DNA of 64,000 nucleotides from an uncultured Clostridiaceae bacterium (GTDB lineage Bacteria > Bacillota > Clostridia > TANB77 > CAG-508), in NCBI GenBank assembly GCA_948356915.1, contig CAOJCG010000008.1:1-64000 (forward strand). The letters are read 5' to 3'. Position numbers and translations under genes: made by a program. Below are positions 1-12,000 of the stretch, one piece after another; position 1 is the stretch's first letter, and every line of letters begins with the position of its first letter. A model generated the notes under the pieces. That model had not been told where the DNA came from, did no database searches, and worked only from the letters and a program-made list of their open reading frames with translations.

Positions 1-943
1 AATTTATTATACACTCTCTCATAAAATGTGTCCATATATCTATTCTAACACCAAAATATATCTTTTCAAAGAATATCCAAAAATTCTTTTTATCACTATT
101 AGTAAATAACATTAAACTTACTTCACTATCACATTTTTGTATTATATCTCTTATTTCGCTTTGACTTAATCCTTCTATATATTGAAGAAAACCTATTGGA
201 ACTCTTCTATTTTTAAATATATTCGTTCCTACAATTCTATCTACAATTAACATTTCTATATCCTGTTTTTTTAAAAACTTTTTAAAATTTAGTACTTCAC
301 TTACCTCTTCAATTTCTTTTAAATGTATCGAAATATTTTTTAATACACTTTGCTTATCTCTAATATCATCAAATATACTATTAAAAAATTCGTCATCTTT
401 TTGAAAAGCTTTTTTTAAATCCATAATGTTTTTTATATATTTGCTTTTATTGTCTTCTGCAATTACAAAATTCACTTTTTTTATAAATTCTTCTATTTCT
501 TCCTCAATATTCTCTCTAACATCTTCCTCTTGATGTCTATTAATATATTCTTCCAATAGTCCATTCTTTAATTTTTGAATATGACTTTCTTTAAAATTGT
601 CTATTCCAAATACTTTCTGATTATCATTAATGAAATATATACTATTTATCCTAGGAAAAAATAATATATAAAAATGAAAATTTATATCTGATATATAATT
701 TTCAAATAATGTGATTAAAGCTTTTCCTATTTTTTTAGAATTTAAAGATTTAACACCTTTTGATTGTACATCCCATAATTTATTACAATATTTATTTGTT
801 CCAGTAACATCATTAAAACAATCAATAAAAAAAGTATCTATTTCATCACTATCTTCACGCATAGATAATAAGTACAAAAGAGATTTTGTTTCAAATTCTG
901 TTGCTTTTTCATTATTACGCTCTGTATATAAAAATTTATACAT
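1..943 (-). CDS. Large ORF running off the left edge (at least 314 codons), absent from the ORF track; possible nuclease/ABC-3C-type defence protein
   Basis: Hand translation of complement(943..2) shows no stop: MYKFLYTERNNEKATEFETKSLLYLLSMREDSDEIDTFFIDCFNDVTGTNKYCNKLWDVQSKGVKSLNSKKIGKALITLFENY... The 'DVQSKG' context resembles DUF4297/Cap4-like nuclease motifs; the family call is tentative. Confidence 0.6.
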   Translation of the reverse strand, partial: MYKFLYTERNNEKATEFETKSLLYLLSMREDSDEIDTFFIDCFNDVTGTNKYCNKLWDVQSKGVKSLNSKKIGKALITLFENYISDINFHFYILFFPRINSIYFINDNQKVFGIDNFKESHIQKLKNGLLEEYINRHQEEDVRENIEEEIEEFIKKVNFVIAEDNKSKYIKNIMDLKKAFQKDDEFFNSIFDDIRDKQSVLKNISIHLKEIEEVSEVLNFKKFLKKQDIEMLIVDRIVGTNIFKNRRVPIGFLQYIEGLSQSEIRDIIQKCDSEVSLMLFTNSDKKNFWIFFEKIYFGVRIDIWTHFMRECIIN

Positions 944-1228
944 TATTTTTCCCCTTTTTTAAATTTTCCCTCAATTTTATCTTTTGTAAATTATTAACTA
1001 TCTATTTTTATTTCATATACTATACCATAAAATCCAATATTTTACAATATTCACTGTTTTTTATGTTTTAGAGAACAAATGTGTTGCTTTTTATATAAAA
1101 ATGTAGTATTATTAGTAAAGAACTTTTCTATTAAATAGATAGTTCAAGAAGGCTTATTTTTATAAGCAGTTTATGATTGAGTATGTAGCTTATATACAGC
1201 TACAGTATTAATATTAGGAGGTTTTAAT

Positions 1229-1964
1229 TTGAATATATACTCTCAAAACATTTATGAAGTAATTGAAAATAATATAAAAAAACATGTTTTAATTATATAT
1301 AATATATCTGAAAATCATTATGTCGGATTAACAGTTCATACTACTAAATCTGATAATATAACATATATAGAATCTATAAATAGATTTATTGATATAAATG
1401 ATTTACAAGAATATACTAAGCGAAATATCAAACGGATTAGTTTATGTTAAAGGTAAATTTTTAAAATTAAATAATAAAGACTTCTCTTGTATTTTGAAAC
1501 TTTTAAAAGAATCCTTAATTCAAAAATTAAGTAAAGAAATTGATTATAAGAATATTGAAAAAATCAAATATTTAAAATGGTGTTATGATAAATTGTTATT
1601 AAACGACAATAATGCAAAAACATCTATTTTAAAACCTGGCTCTATATGTTGGGTTGATTTTGGACAAAATGTTGGTTCAGAATTAAGAAAATTAAGGCCT
1701 GCTATATTATGGCGATCTTCTGCTGATAAAAAAATGTGGACAGTAATTCCTTTAAGTAGTAAATGCCATAATGATAAGTATTATTTTCATTGTGATATTA
1801 ATGGATTGCCCTGTAGTACTGCAAAATTAGAATCTATGGCTAATTTTAGTTATAAAAGATTACGAGAGCCCTTTTTCCATAATAAGAAAATAGCTCATTT
1901 ATCTAAAGATGACTATTCAAATATTCTAGTATCACTAAAAAAATATTATACTTTTGAAGATTAA
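1229..1964 (+). CDS. PemK/MazF-family toxin with N-terminal extension, split over two overlapping frames (1229..1450 and 1398..1964)
   Basis: C-terminal part KPGSICWVDFGQNVGSELRKLRPAILWRSS...VIPLSSK is PemK/MazF-like. The two frames join at CGA 1421-1423 or CGG 1433-1435 by a +1 shift. Confidence 0.7.
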
Positions 1965-1975
1965 TTTCAGCATTA

Positions 1976-3485
1976 GCATAAATAATATGTGGGAAAAAAT
2001 AAAATAAAAAATAGACAAGAGAAGCACCAATTTGGTATGATGTTTTTGTTAGAAAACAAAGCCATACAAAGGAGGTGCTTCTCTATGATTAATAGCATAA
2101 TACAAACAATCATAGAAAACAAGGAATTTTTAGAAAAAAGTTTAGAAAAAAGTATAAAAGCTAGTGAAATTAGTATGTTTAGTAGAGATTTAAGAAAAGT
2201 ATTTGATGAAGCTGGAAGAAAAACACTTGTGGGAATATTAGAAATGGTAGATACACTTCTTTTTGAAGATTCAAGAAGAAAAATTGAATATGAAACGAAG
2301 GACTTAAGGAAAAGAACTCTTGTTACAGAGTATGGGAATATAGAATATATGCGAAGATATTACAGAAATAGACAAACTAAAGAATATATTTATCTCGCAG
2401 ATGAAAAAATGGGAATAGAAAAAAATGAAAGAATATCCAAAGATGTACAAAGTAAAATATTAGAATTTGCTCATGACTTATCGTATAAAAAAACAGGAAA
2501 ACGAGTTGTAGGAAACGATACACTTTCTCCCACAACGGTAATGCACAAAGTAAGGCAAGAAGAAATGAAAATAGAAACATTAGATGAAAAGAAAAATATA
2601 AAAAGATTGTATATAGAAGCAGATGAAGACCATGTATCAGAGCGTGGCAATAAAATAGGAATGCCAAAATTAATATATGTTCATGAAGGAAACTATACAA
2701 AGGGAAAAAGAAATATATTAAAGAATGTTCATTACATAGGATGTCTAGGAAAAAGTAGTGAAGATTTATGGTTAGAAGTAGCCGAATATATAGATAAGAA
2801 ATATGATGTTAAAAGTATAGAGAGAGTATATATTTGTGGAGATGGAGCAGCATGGATTAAAGAAGGGTTAAATTGGATAGAAAAGTCCAAATTTGTATTA
2901 GATAGATTCCATTTGCTTAAGTATATAAATCAAGCCACAGTAGAGTTCCCACAATATAGGAACAAATTGTGGTATAACATAAATATATATGATCCAGTTA
3001 GTGTAAAAAATATATTTAAAGAAATAATAGATAAAACAAAAGATGGAAATCGAAAAGAAAAAGTGATATATAGCTATAGATATGTAATGAATCAATGGAA
3101 AGGAATAGAGATATATGAAACAGATGGAGAGTATTTAAAAGGCTGCAGTGCTGAAGGCCATATAAGCCATGTATATGCTGATAGAATGAGTTCAAGACCA
3201 CGAACATGGTGTGATGATGGAATTGATAAAATGAGTAGATTAAGAGTATTTGTAAGCAATGGTGGTAAAATATATGAAGAATTAATAAAAAAGAAAAAAA
3301 TTAATACAAAGTTGAAAAAATATGATAAAATAATACAAAGACATGTAAAGAAAGAGGCTGAAGAGCCAAGTCATTATGCATTTTCAGTAGTTAATACTGG
3401 AATGCATAGTAATATAAGTAAAATATTTAAGAAAATAATGTATGGATAATATCTATAATTGGTGTTTCCCACAAAAAGTTTATGC
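1976..3485 (+). mobile_element. ISLre2-type insertion sequence
   Basis: ISLre2/UPF0236-like transposase ORF flanked by imperfect 21-bp TIRs GCATAAA-N5-TGTGGGAAA (1976-1996) and TTTCCCACA-N5-TTTATGC (3465-3485). Confidence 0.75.
2085..3449 (+). CDS. ISLre2 family transposase (likely start 2085 rather than 1989)
   Basis: MINSIIQTIIENKEFLEKSLEKSIKASEISMFSRDLRKVFDEAGRKTLVGILEMVDTLLFEDSRRK...; ATG 2085 follows AAAGGAGGTGC RBS. Confidence 0.8.
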   Translation: MINSIIQTIIENKEFLEKSLEKSIKASEISMFSRDLRKVFDEAGRKTLVGILEMVDTLLFEDSRRKIEYETKDLRKRTLVTEYGNIEYMRRYYRNRQTKEYIYLADEKMGIEKNERISKDVQSKILEFAHDLSYKKTGKRVVGNDTLSPTTVMHKVRQEEMKIETLDEKKNIKRLYIEADEDHVSERGNKIGMPKLIYVHEGNYTKGKRNILKNVHYIGCLGKSSEDLWLEVAEYIDKKYDVKSIERVYICGDGAAWIKEGLNWIEKSKFVLDRFHLLKYINQATVEFPQYRNKLWYNINIYDPVSVKNIFKEIIDKTKDGNRKEKVIYSYRYVMNQWKGIEIYETDGEYLKGCSAEGHISHVYADRMSSRPRTWCDDGIDKMSRLRVFVSNGGKIYEELIKKKKINTKLKKYDKIIQRHVKKEAEEPSHYAFSVVNTGMHSNISKIFKKIMYG

Positions 3486-3505
3486 GATCAATTTCAGCAA
3501 AAATC

Positions 3506-3614
3506 TTGACTCTTACCTAAAAATATCTTATAATATAATTACATTTAGAGTTGCACATCGAAAGATGTGGAAGTTGTTTTTCAAAGACTAGGTTAACCTA
3601 GTCTTTGCTTTTTG
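3506..3614 (+). ncRNA. Candidate short terminated transcript, copy 1
   Basis: TTGACT(3506)-17 nt-TATAAT(3529), hairpin CACATC-GAAA-GATGTG, then perfect palindrome AAAGACTAGGTTAACCTAGTCTTT (3583-3606) followed by a T-rich run; no ORF. Confidence 0.4.
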
Positions 3615-3641
3615 TAATAATATTTCTTTATTTGCATATAC

Positions 3642-3735
3642 TATAATTACATTTAATGTTGCACATTTAAATGTGATTAGTTCGTTTATAAACGCTTAAA
3701 ATCCCTCAACTAAAGAGGGATTTTCTATTTTTAGC
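3642..3735 (+). ncRNA. Candidate short terminated transcript, copy 2 (tandem relative of copy 1)
   Basis: Repeats TATAATTACATTTA..GTTGCACAT; palindrome CACATTTAAATGTG; terminator-like AAATCCCTCaactaaaGAGGGATTTTCT. Confidence 0.3.
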
Positions 3736-3755
3736 ATTTTTTCGTAATATAACCT

Positions 3756-4319
3756 TTATAAATAACTTACTATATCTTCAAATGTATCATATTGACTTTC
3801 ACTATTGATATGTCCTGCATTTGGTATTAAGACTTGTTCTGTCGCAATTGTATCTGCAAAATCTTTTTCTACTTCATATTTCACATATGGATCATTATCT
3901 GAATAGAAACATATTATTTTATCTGCATATTGTTTTACATCTTCTAAGTTATTAAAATACATTGTTCTATTTACTGTATCGTATTCTTCATTTATTCCTA
4001 AATAATTGTTAAATCCACATACAAATATTAATTTTTTAACTTTTAATTTATTCTCTACTAAAAATTTGCAAACAAATACTGGTGCAATACTATGTGCTAT
4101 TATTGTTGTATTTTCATTAATTAGTCCTAAATCTAAATAGTATTTTAACAATTTACTCCAATTTTCATAATTTTGATAACCTACCCCTATTGGAAATTGT
4201 GGTACATATACTTGTTTTCCATCTGTTGATATAAAATCTTGTAACCAACTAAACCAATTTCCAAATGGACTTCCAAAACTTCCATGTATTATAAAATAAT
4301 TTTCTTGCATTTTTAACAC
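3756..4319 (-). CDS. RBBP9/YdeN-family alpha/beta hydrolase
   Basis: YFIIHGSFGSPFGNWFSWL...IIAHSIAPVF (nucleophile elbow) ... NAGHINSES. Confidence 0.75.
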   Translation of the reverse strand: MLKMQENYFIIHGSFGSPFGNWFSWLQDFISTDGKQVYVPQFPIGVGYQNYENWSKLLKYYLDLGLINENTTIIAHSIAPVFVCKFLVENKLKVKKLIFVCGFNNYLGINEEYDTVNRTMYFNNLEDVKQYADKIICFYSDNDPYVKYEVEKDFADTIATEQVLIPNAGHINSESQYDTFEDIVSYL

Positions 4320-4783
4320 TCCTTATTTATTATATTTTCTTTCTTTGCTAATTTTACTGCATCTTCTATTTGTTCTTTCCCAACATCTCCCCAATTTAAT
4401 AAGTTAATGGTTTCTTTAGGAGTTTTGAAAACTCTTTCATACAGTTTTCCATTATCTAAATCAGCCCTATTTTCAAATATTTTATCAATTTGAGCAATCA
4501 TTCTTACTTGTGCATATGGTTTAACTCCGTTATCTTCTTCTACTAATTGATAACCTAACAAATGAATATTTTTTAATGTTATATTTGCCTCTTCTATAAA
4601 TTCTCTTTTTAATGTATCTTCTATGGATTTGTCTTCCAATTCTGGTTTTCCACCTGTTAGTTTATATAATCCATCATCTATTCTTAAAAATATATTTCCA
4701 TCTTCATTAAATACAATTCCATAAACTTGTTTTATTTCTATATCTTTTGGAACTATTCCTTTACACCATTTATAACTAATCAT
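4313..4783 (-). CDS. NUDIX hydrolase
   Basis: GGKPELEDKSIEDTLKREFIEEANITL matches a NUDIX box with small variation. Confidence 0.75.
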   Translation of the reverse strand: MISYKWCKGIVPKDIEIKQVYGIVFNEDGNIFLRIDDGLYKLTGGKPELEDKSIEDTLKREFIEEANITLKNIHLLGYQLVEEDNGVKPYAQVRMIAQIDKIFENRADLDNGKLYERVFKTPKETINLLNWGDVGKEQIEDAVKLAKKENIINKEC

Positions 4784-4795
4784 ATTTTCCTACCT

Positions 4796-4925
4796 TTATT
4801 TTAAAATTTTCTTCATATTTTCAATATATTTGAATAATATTCCTTTTAATCCAATATCATTAGCACTTATTATATTTCTCTTAGTATCATCTATTAAAAT
4901 TGATTTTTCTATATCTAAATTATAT
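4796..4925 (-). pseudogene. C-terminal fragment of a HAD-type hydrolase
   Basis: Reading frame NLDIEKSILIDDTKRNIISANDIGLKGILFKYIENMKKILK* preceded by an in-frame TAG. Confidence 0.5.
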
Positions 4926-5537
4926 TGTTTTGACTACTTTCTTTACTCTTTTAATAAATTCTTCTTTATTTGATAATGCTTGTCTTAATTTATCTAAAGC
5001 ATCTTCAAATTCTTTATATTCTAAATATACCTTTGCATAACCATTCTCTCCATATTTTTCTGTTAAATGTTGATAAACTCTTTCAATTTGTTCTTCTTGA
5101 GATAAGCCTATATAATTTCTCTTTCCATAAGAATATGACCTTTTAATAGTATTGTCTATATCAATAATTGTTCTATCTGCTGTACTTATTATTTTCCCAT
5201 ATATAGTTCTAGGTTCATGATTACTAGATGCTCTATGTTCCTCTATTGCTTCTTTAATTATACTTCTTTGTTCATCTGTAAACCACTGTTTTATTTTTTC
5301 ATCTTTCATAAATATCTCAGCTGATATAATTTCATGTGTCTTTCTATCTATGAAATGACCTAAATCATGATATGAAGCTATTGTATAAACCATATCTAAA
5401 TCAACATCATAGTCTTTTGCTAATTCTAAACTTCTTTTTATTACTGTTTTAATGTGATTTATTCCATGTCCTTCTTCATTTCTATTATATAATGGAAAAA
5501 TTTCATTCTCTATATATTGAACTAATTCATTATTCAT
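4920..5537 (-). CDS. HD-domain phosphohydrolase
   Basis: EGHGINHIKTVIKRSLELAKDY...IASYHDLGHFIDRKTHEIISAEI: H...HD pattern. Confidence 0.75.
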   Translation of the reverse strand: MNNELVQYIENEIFPLYNRNEEGHGINHIKTVIKRSLELAKDYDVDLDMVYTIASYHDLGHFIDRKTHEIISAEIFMKDEKIKQWFTDEQRSIIKEAIEEHRASSNHEPRTIYGKIISTADRTIIDIDNTIKRSYSYGKRNYIGLSQEEQIERVYQHLTEKYGENGYAKVYLEYKEFEDALDKLRQALSNKEEFIKRVKKVVKTI

Positions 5538-5706
5538 TAGTTAATTCCCTCCAAACTATAATCTACATTTCTTATTATTAAGTAGCTTAATAATTATTAT
5601 CTTTATACTTTTTCATTTAATTTATATCACAAATTAACATTTTTTCATAGTATTTTGCCAATATTTACAAAACATATTTATCCTTACATTTGCTTAATTG
5701 CCACAA

Positions 5707-5782
5707 AATCTCCAATAGAAATAATATCAAGAGCGAACGATAGTGAGTTTATTTACTCTTGATATTATTTTTATTGGAGATT
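5707..5782. repeat. Long fold-back inverted repeat (MITE-like)
   Basis: AATCTCCAATAGAAATAATATCAAGAG (5707-5733) pairs with CTCTTGATATTATTTTTATTGGAGATT (5756-5782), one mismatch in 27. Confidence 0.75.
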
Positions 5783-6155
5783 AGAATTTGTCTGCAAATG
5801 TATAAGACAAAAAAATAAGCATCAGCACATATCTACTGACACCCATTTAATAAAGATTCTCTATAACTCATTTAAATAAATTTGCTCTAATACTTGAAAC
5901 ATTTACCTTTATTTCATGTCTACTAATCAACACAACCTGTACCTGTTATGCTTACAGTAGATATAATCCCAATTTTTCTAGTATTTCAAACACTTTACTC
6001 AGTTTTCTAAAATTTAATTTATGTGTTTCCACTTACCACTTAAGCAACTACTTTAACTTTCACACCCAAATTTTGATGTTTTTCTTTACCAATTCTGCCT
6101 TTATCTTCAAAAGTTATAATCTCTGAAATCATATTAAAATCAAGTATTACCTGTC

Positions 6156-7514
6156 TTATTTTAGTTGTAGCACTGCAACGCACTCCACGTGGCTAGTAAA
6201 AGGAAACATATCGACTGGTTGAATTTCCTCTACTTTATAACTTTCCGCTAATAGTTTCATATCTCTTACCATAGTGGCTGGATTACAACTTATATATATT
6301 ACTTTTTTAGGTTGAACTGCTAAGATGTTGTTTATTGTATTTTTATCTAAACCTTTTCTTGGTGGATCTATTATTATTACATCTGGATATACTTGCTTTT
6401 TTTCTATTAAATCTGAGAATACTTTTTCTACATCTCCCACATAAAATTCTACATTTTCTATCTTATTTATTTTCGCATTTTCTTTTGCGTCTTTTATTGC
6501 TTGTTCTACTATTTCTATTCCATAAACTTTTTTTACATATGATGATGCAAATATTCCAATTGTTCCTATTCCACAATATAGGTCAAATAATATATCTTCT
6601 TTATTTAAATTCGCAATATCGATTGCTATATTGTATAATATTTCTGCTTGTACAGGATTTACTTGATAAAATGACATTGGAGAAATTTTGAATGTGTAAT
6701 CTCCTAATATGTCATAAATATATCCATCTCCATGTAATATTATATTATGATTTCCTAGTATTACATTAGTATTTTTGTCATTAATATTTTTTACTATAGT
6801 TTTCACATCATATTCTTTTACTAACATATCTACTAGTTGACTTTCATATGGTATTTTTTTATTATTCACTACTAGTATACACATTATTTCATGTGTACGC
6901 ATTCCTACTTTTATTACTATATGCCTTAATATTCCTGTTTGTTCTTTTTCATTATATGGCTCTATTCCTTTTTGTTTTATAAATTTGTATATTGCAAATG
7001 CTATCTTTTCTGCTACTTCATTTTGTATGAAACATTTTTGCATGGGTATTATTTCGTGCGTTCTTTCTGCAAATACTCCTATTTGTGCTTTTCCCTCTCT
7101 ATCTACTCCTACTGGATATTGTGCTTTATTTCTATAATGATACGGATTTCCCATTCCTATTGTTTTTTGCACTTTTATCTGATTCCCTTTAAATACTTTA
7201 TTAACTAAATTTTGTATATTTTCTTGTTTTATATTTAAAGTCTCTTCATAATCTATATGTCTTAATTTGCAACCTCCACATCTTTTATAGGTAGTACAGT
7301 CTTCTTCTACCCTATATGGTGACTTTTTTATTATTTCTATTATTTTTCCATATGCATGTCTTTTTAATACTTTTACTATTAGTATTTTTATTTTTTCTTT
7401 TTTTATTGCTCCTGGAATGAATATTACCAAATCATCTATTTTTGCTATTCCTTCTCCTTCCATTCCATTATCTATAATATCTACTATATACTCTTCATTC
7501 TTTTTTATTTCCAT
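6156..7514 (-). CDS. rlmD: 23S rRNA (uracil-5-)-methyltransferase RlmD (RumA family)
   Basis: TRAM-like N-terminus, CTTYKRCGGCKLRHIDY Fe-S cysteines, FDLYCGIGTIGIFA, IDPPRKGL, YISCNPATM. Confidence 0.85.
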   Translation of the reverse strand: MEIKKNEEYIVDIIDNGMEGEGIAKIDDLVIFIPGAIKKEKIKILIVKVLKRHAYGKIIEIIKKSPYRVEEDCTTYKRCGGCKLRHIDYEETLNIKQENIQNLVNKVFKGNQIKVQKTIGMGNPYHYRNKAQYPVGVDREGKAQIGVFAERTHEIIPMQKCFIQNEVAEKIAFAIYKFIKQKGIEPYNEKEQTGILRHIVIKVGMRTHEIMCILVVNNKKIPYESQLVDMLVKEYDVKTIVKNINDKNTNVILGNHNIILHGDGYIYDILGDYTFKISPMSFYQVNPVQAEILYNIAIDIANLNKEDILFDLYCGIGTIGIFASSYVKKVYGIEIVEQAIKDAKENAKINKIENVEFYVGDVEKVFSDLIEKKQVYPDVIIIDPPRKGLDKNTINNILAVQPKKVIYISCNPATMVRDMKLLAESYKVEEIQPVDMFPFTSHVECVAVLQLK

Positions 7515-7582
7515 AAGGACCTCCGTTTTTTTTCTTAATTATATCAATATATATTAATTTAGACAATATTATATTAATATTT

Positions 7583-8085
7583 TTATTTAGCCTTAATTGT
7601 AAATTTTGCTTTACAATTTACTTCTGTTACATACATAGCCTTTTCGTTTTTATCAATAGTTTTCTCATCATTTTCTGCATATTTTAATACTTGTTTTAAA
7701 TCTGAAAATGTTGTTTTTTCTGGATTTTTTGTATAGCTTATTACTCGAGATATACTATCTTTAATTGCCCATATTTTCGTTGTTGCCACCCACATCACCA
7801 TCTTTTTTGTAGTTATAAATATCTAAAAAATCACTTTGCATTTTTGTTATTTTCTCTCTTATTTCTTCATCACTCATATATGAAAATTCATTTTTTAGTT
7901 CAACAATTCCTGTATAAATTTTGTGAAGTTCTTCATCTGGTATTGAGTAAATTTCTTTTTGTAATCCTGCTTTTCTTAAATAAGATGACAAATTTAAGTT
8001 ACTCTTTTAGCATTTCTTTGTAGCTTTTTCTTCTCATTTTCACTCACTCTAACATTAATTCCTATTGTTCTATTTCTCACAATTT
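7583..8085 (-). pseudogene. Degraded mobilization module: MobC-like (frameshifted) and truncated relaxase N-terminus
   Basis: GTG frame MRNRTIGINVRVSENEKKKLQRNAKRVT* then a different frame NLSSYLRKAGLQKEIYSIPDEELHKIYTGIVELKNEF; next ORF MATTKIWAIKDSISRVISYTKNPEKTTF...YVTEVNCK stops after about 70 codons. Confidence 0.6.
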
Positions 8086-8335
8086 TTCACTTCCTTTTTG
8101 ATAAATTTTCGCTCCATTTTTTATAAAAACTTTCTAAAAAAGTTTTTAATTTCTTGTTAAATTTGTGTGTCCATTTTTTTGTTTTTCTATTTCATAAGGT
8201 AGGGGTTATAGGGGATGATTTTCCCCTCTCAGCGTAAGCTGTCGGTTTTGTGGCAATGCAAAACCTATGCTCGCCTACACTTATAGATATTAAATTTGGC
8301 AATACATTAGCTTTTGCACTCCTACTTGCTTTTTC

Positions 8336-8710
8336 TTATACATATATTAGTTCATTTAATATAATTTCTTCTGCTGTGCTTTTAAAATTGTTCATCATAC
8401 TAATCCAATAAAGTTGGTCTGTATTTTTCATTTCTTCTATTAAATTATTTTCTTGTTTTAGTTGTTTAATTATAATGTCAATTCTCTTTTTTGCTGTTTC
8501 TTGAATCTCTTTTAAATGTTTATTCAAAGTTCCATTCACAAACATTATTGTATATTCAGCTTTCTTATTTTCTTTTAAAAATTTTAATCTCATTCTTCCA
8601 TATTTGTTTAATATATTTTTTTCTTTTTCTAAAACTAAATTTGGAAGATAATAATCTCCAACTTTTGTATATTCAATTCCATATTTATTTTCCATTTTCA
8701 ATTCCTCCAT
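8336..8710 (-). CDS. TnpV-like transposon protein (Tn4451 family)
   Basis: IEYTKVGDYYLPNLVL...YGRMRLKFLKENKKAEYTIMFVNGTLNKHLKEI...DQLYWISMMNNFKSTAEEIILNELIY matches the TnpV pattern. Confidence 0.7.
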   Translation of the reverse strand: MEELKMENKYGIEYTKVGDYYLPNLVLEKEKNILNKYGRMRLKFLKENKKAEYTIMFVNGTLNKHLKEIQETAKKRIDIIIKQLKQENNLIEEMKNTDQLYWISMMNNFKSTAEEIILNELIYV

Positions 8711-8722
8711 TTATAAAATTTT

Positions 8723-10599
<1,877 letters not shown>

Positions 10600-10771
10600 T
10601 TAGTATGAATAGAAAGGCAACAAAAAAGTGCCACATAGCATAGTTTTAGCTATTAGCACTTTTAGAGTTTTTATATTTATTATTACTATCTCTTTAAATT
10701 CCTTTTAATAACACAAATAAACCAATATAGTATAATTTTTTAAAAACTCTAAAATGCTTTGCCGTTCTATG

Positions 10772-11092
<321 letters not shown>

Positions 11093-11208
11093 TCAAAAAA
11101 AGACCGTTTCATTTTTGAAACGGTTTAAAGTTTTTGTGTTGTCAAATTCTTATAATCTTGAAATCAAGTTATATCAAGCATTATAGAGAGTTCGACAAAA
11201 ACTCGTCT

Positions 11209-11291
11209 TGGTGCGGATGAGAGGACTTGAACCCCCACCCTTTCGGACTAGATCCTAAGTCTAGCGCGTCTGCCAGTTTCGCCACATCCGC
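11209..11291 (-). tRNA. tRNA-Leu (anticodon UAG), CCA encoded
   Basis: Reverse complement gcggatgtggcgaaactggcagacgcgctagacttaggatctagtccgaaagggtgggggttcaagtcctctcatccgcacca. Confidence 0.9.
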
Positions 11292-11533
11292 AAGTGTGAT
11301 TAAGTGATTAGCTTATCAACAATATCTATATTAGCACATTTTTATCTTATATGTCAATACTAATAAAAGAAAAATTTAAAAAAGTTTCGAAAAATGGTTA
11401 CTGTTTATTGATAATAATAAAAATTGCACCATAGAAGTTACCAAAGATAGTAACTACTACGGTTAATACACATAATATTTCTAATTATGCATTTTAAGAT
11501 ATTTCTCAAAACTTCATAATTTTTAGATACTTT

Positions 11534-11854
11534 TTATTTATTTAATAAATTAATTAATTCTTCTTTATCTCTCATTCCAATAGCTTTGCCTACTGGTTCT
11601 CCATTTTTAAATACTATAAAAGTTGGTATACTCATTATTCCATATTTTATTGCTAAATTTTGCTCTTCATCTGTATTTACTTTATATACTTTTGCTTTTC
11701 CTTCCATTTCTTTTGCAAGCTCTTCTACTACTGGACTCATCATTTTACATGGACCACACCATGTTGCAAAAAAGTCTACTAGTACTGGTACCTCTGAATT
11801 TAATACCTCTTTTTCAAAATTCTCACTTGTAATTTTCATATTTTTTACCTCCAT
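11534..11854 (-). CDS. trxA: Thioredoxin
   Basis: VPVLVDFFATWCGPCKMMSPVVEELAKE...MSIPTFIVFKNGE. Confidence 0.9.
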   Translation of the reverse strand: MEVKNMKITSENFEKEVLNSEVPVLVDFFATWCGPCKMMSPVVEELAKEMEGKAKVYKVNTDEEQNLAIKYGIMSIPTFIVFKNGEPVGKAIGMRDKEELINLLNK

Positions 11855-12000
11855 ATTTATATATTTTTATATTTAAGTTGAATTTGGTAAAACTCTATAT
11901 GTGTTACTACCAATTACCCCTTTTCAAAAACGACAATCTACTTTCTTTATTATTCATTATTAATTCTTCATTATTCATTATATGATTTTAATAGCTAAAT

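Noticed and set aside
711-1071. ORF-track plus-strand ORFs 711..962 and 886..1071
   Set aside because: 711..962 is largely antisense to the long open minus-strand frame at 1..943; both have low-complexity AT-driven composition and no RBS or domain.
2377-3207. Minus-strand ORFs antisense to the transposase
   Set aside because: Phe/Leu/Ile-rich shadow translations of the transposase coding sequence.
7990-8010. mobC frame break as another CGG recoding site
   Set aside because: The break (GTA-ACT-TAA-ATT versus expected ACT-TTA-AAT) is a missing base with no CGG; treated as decay.
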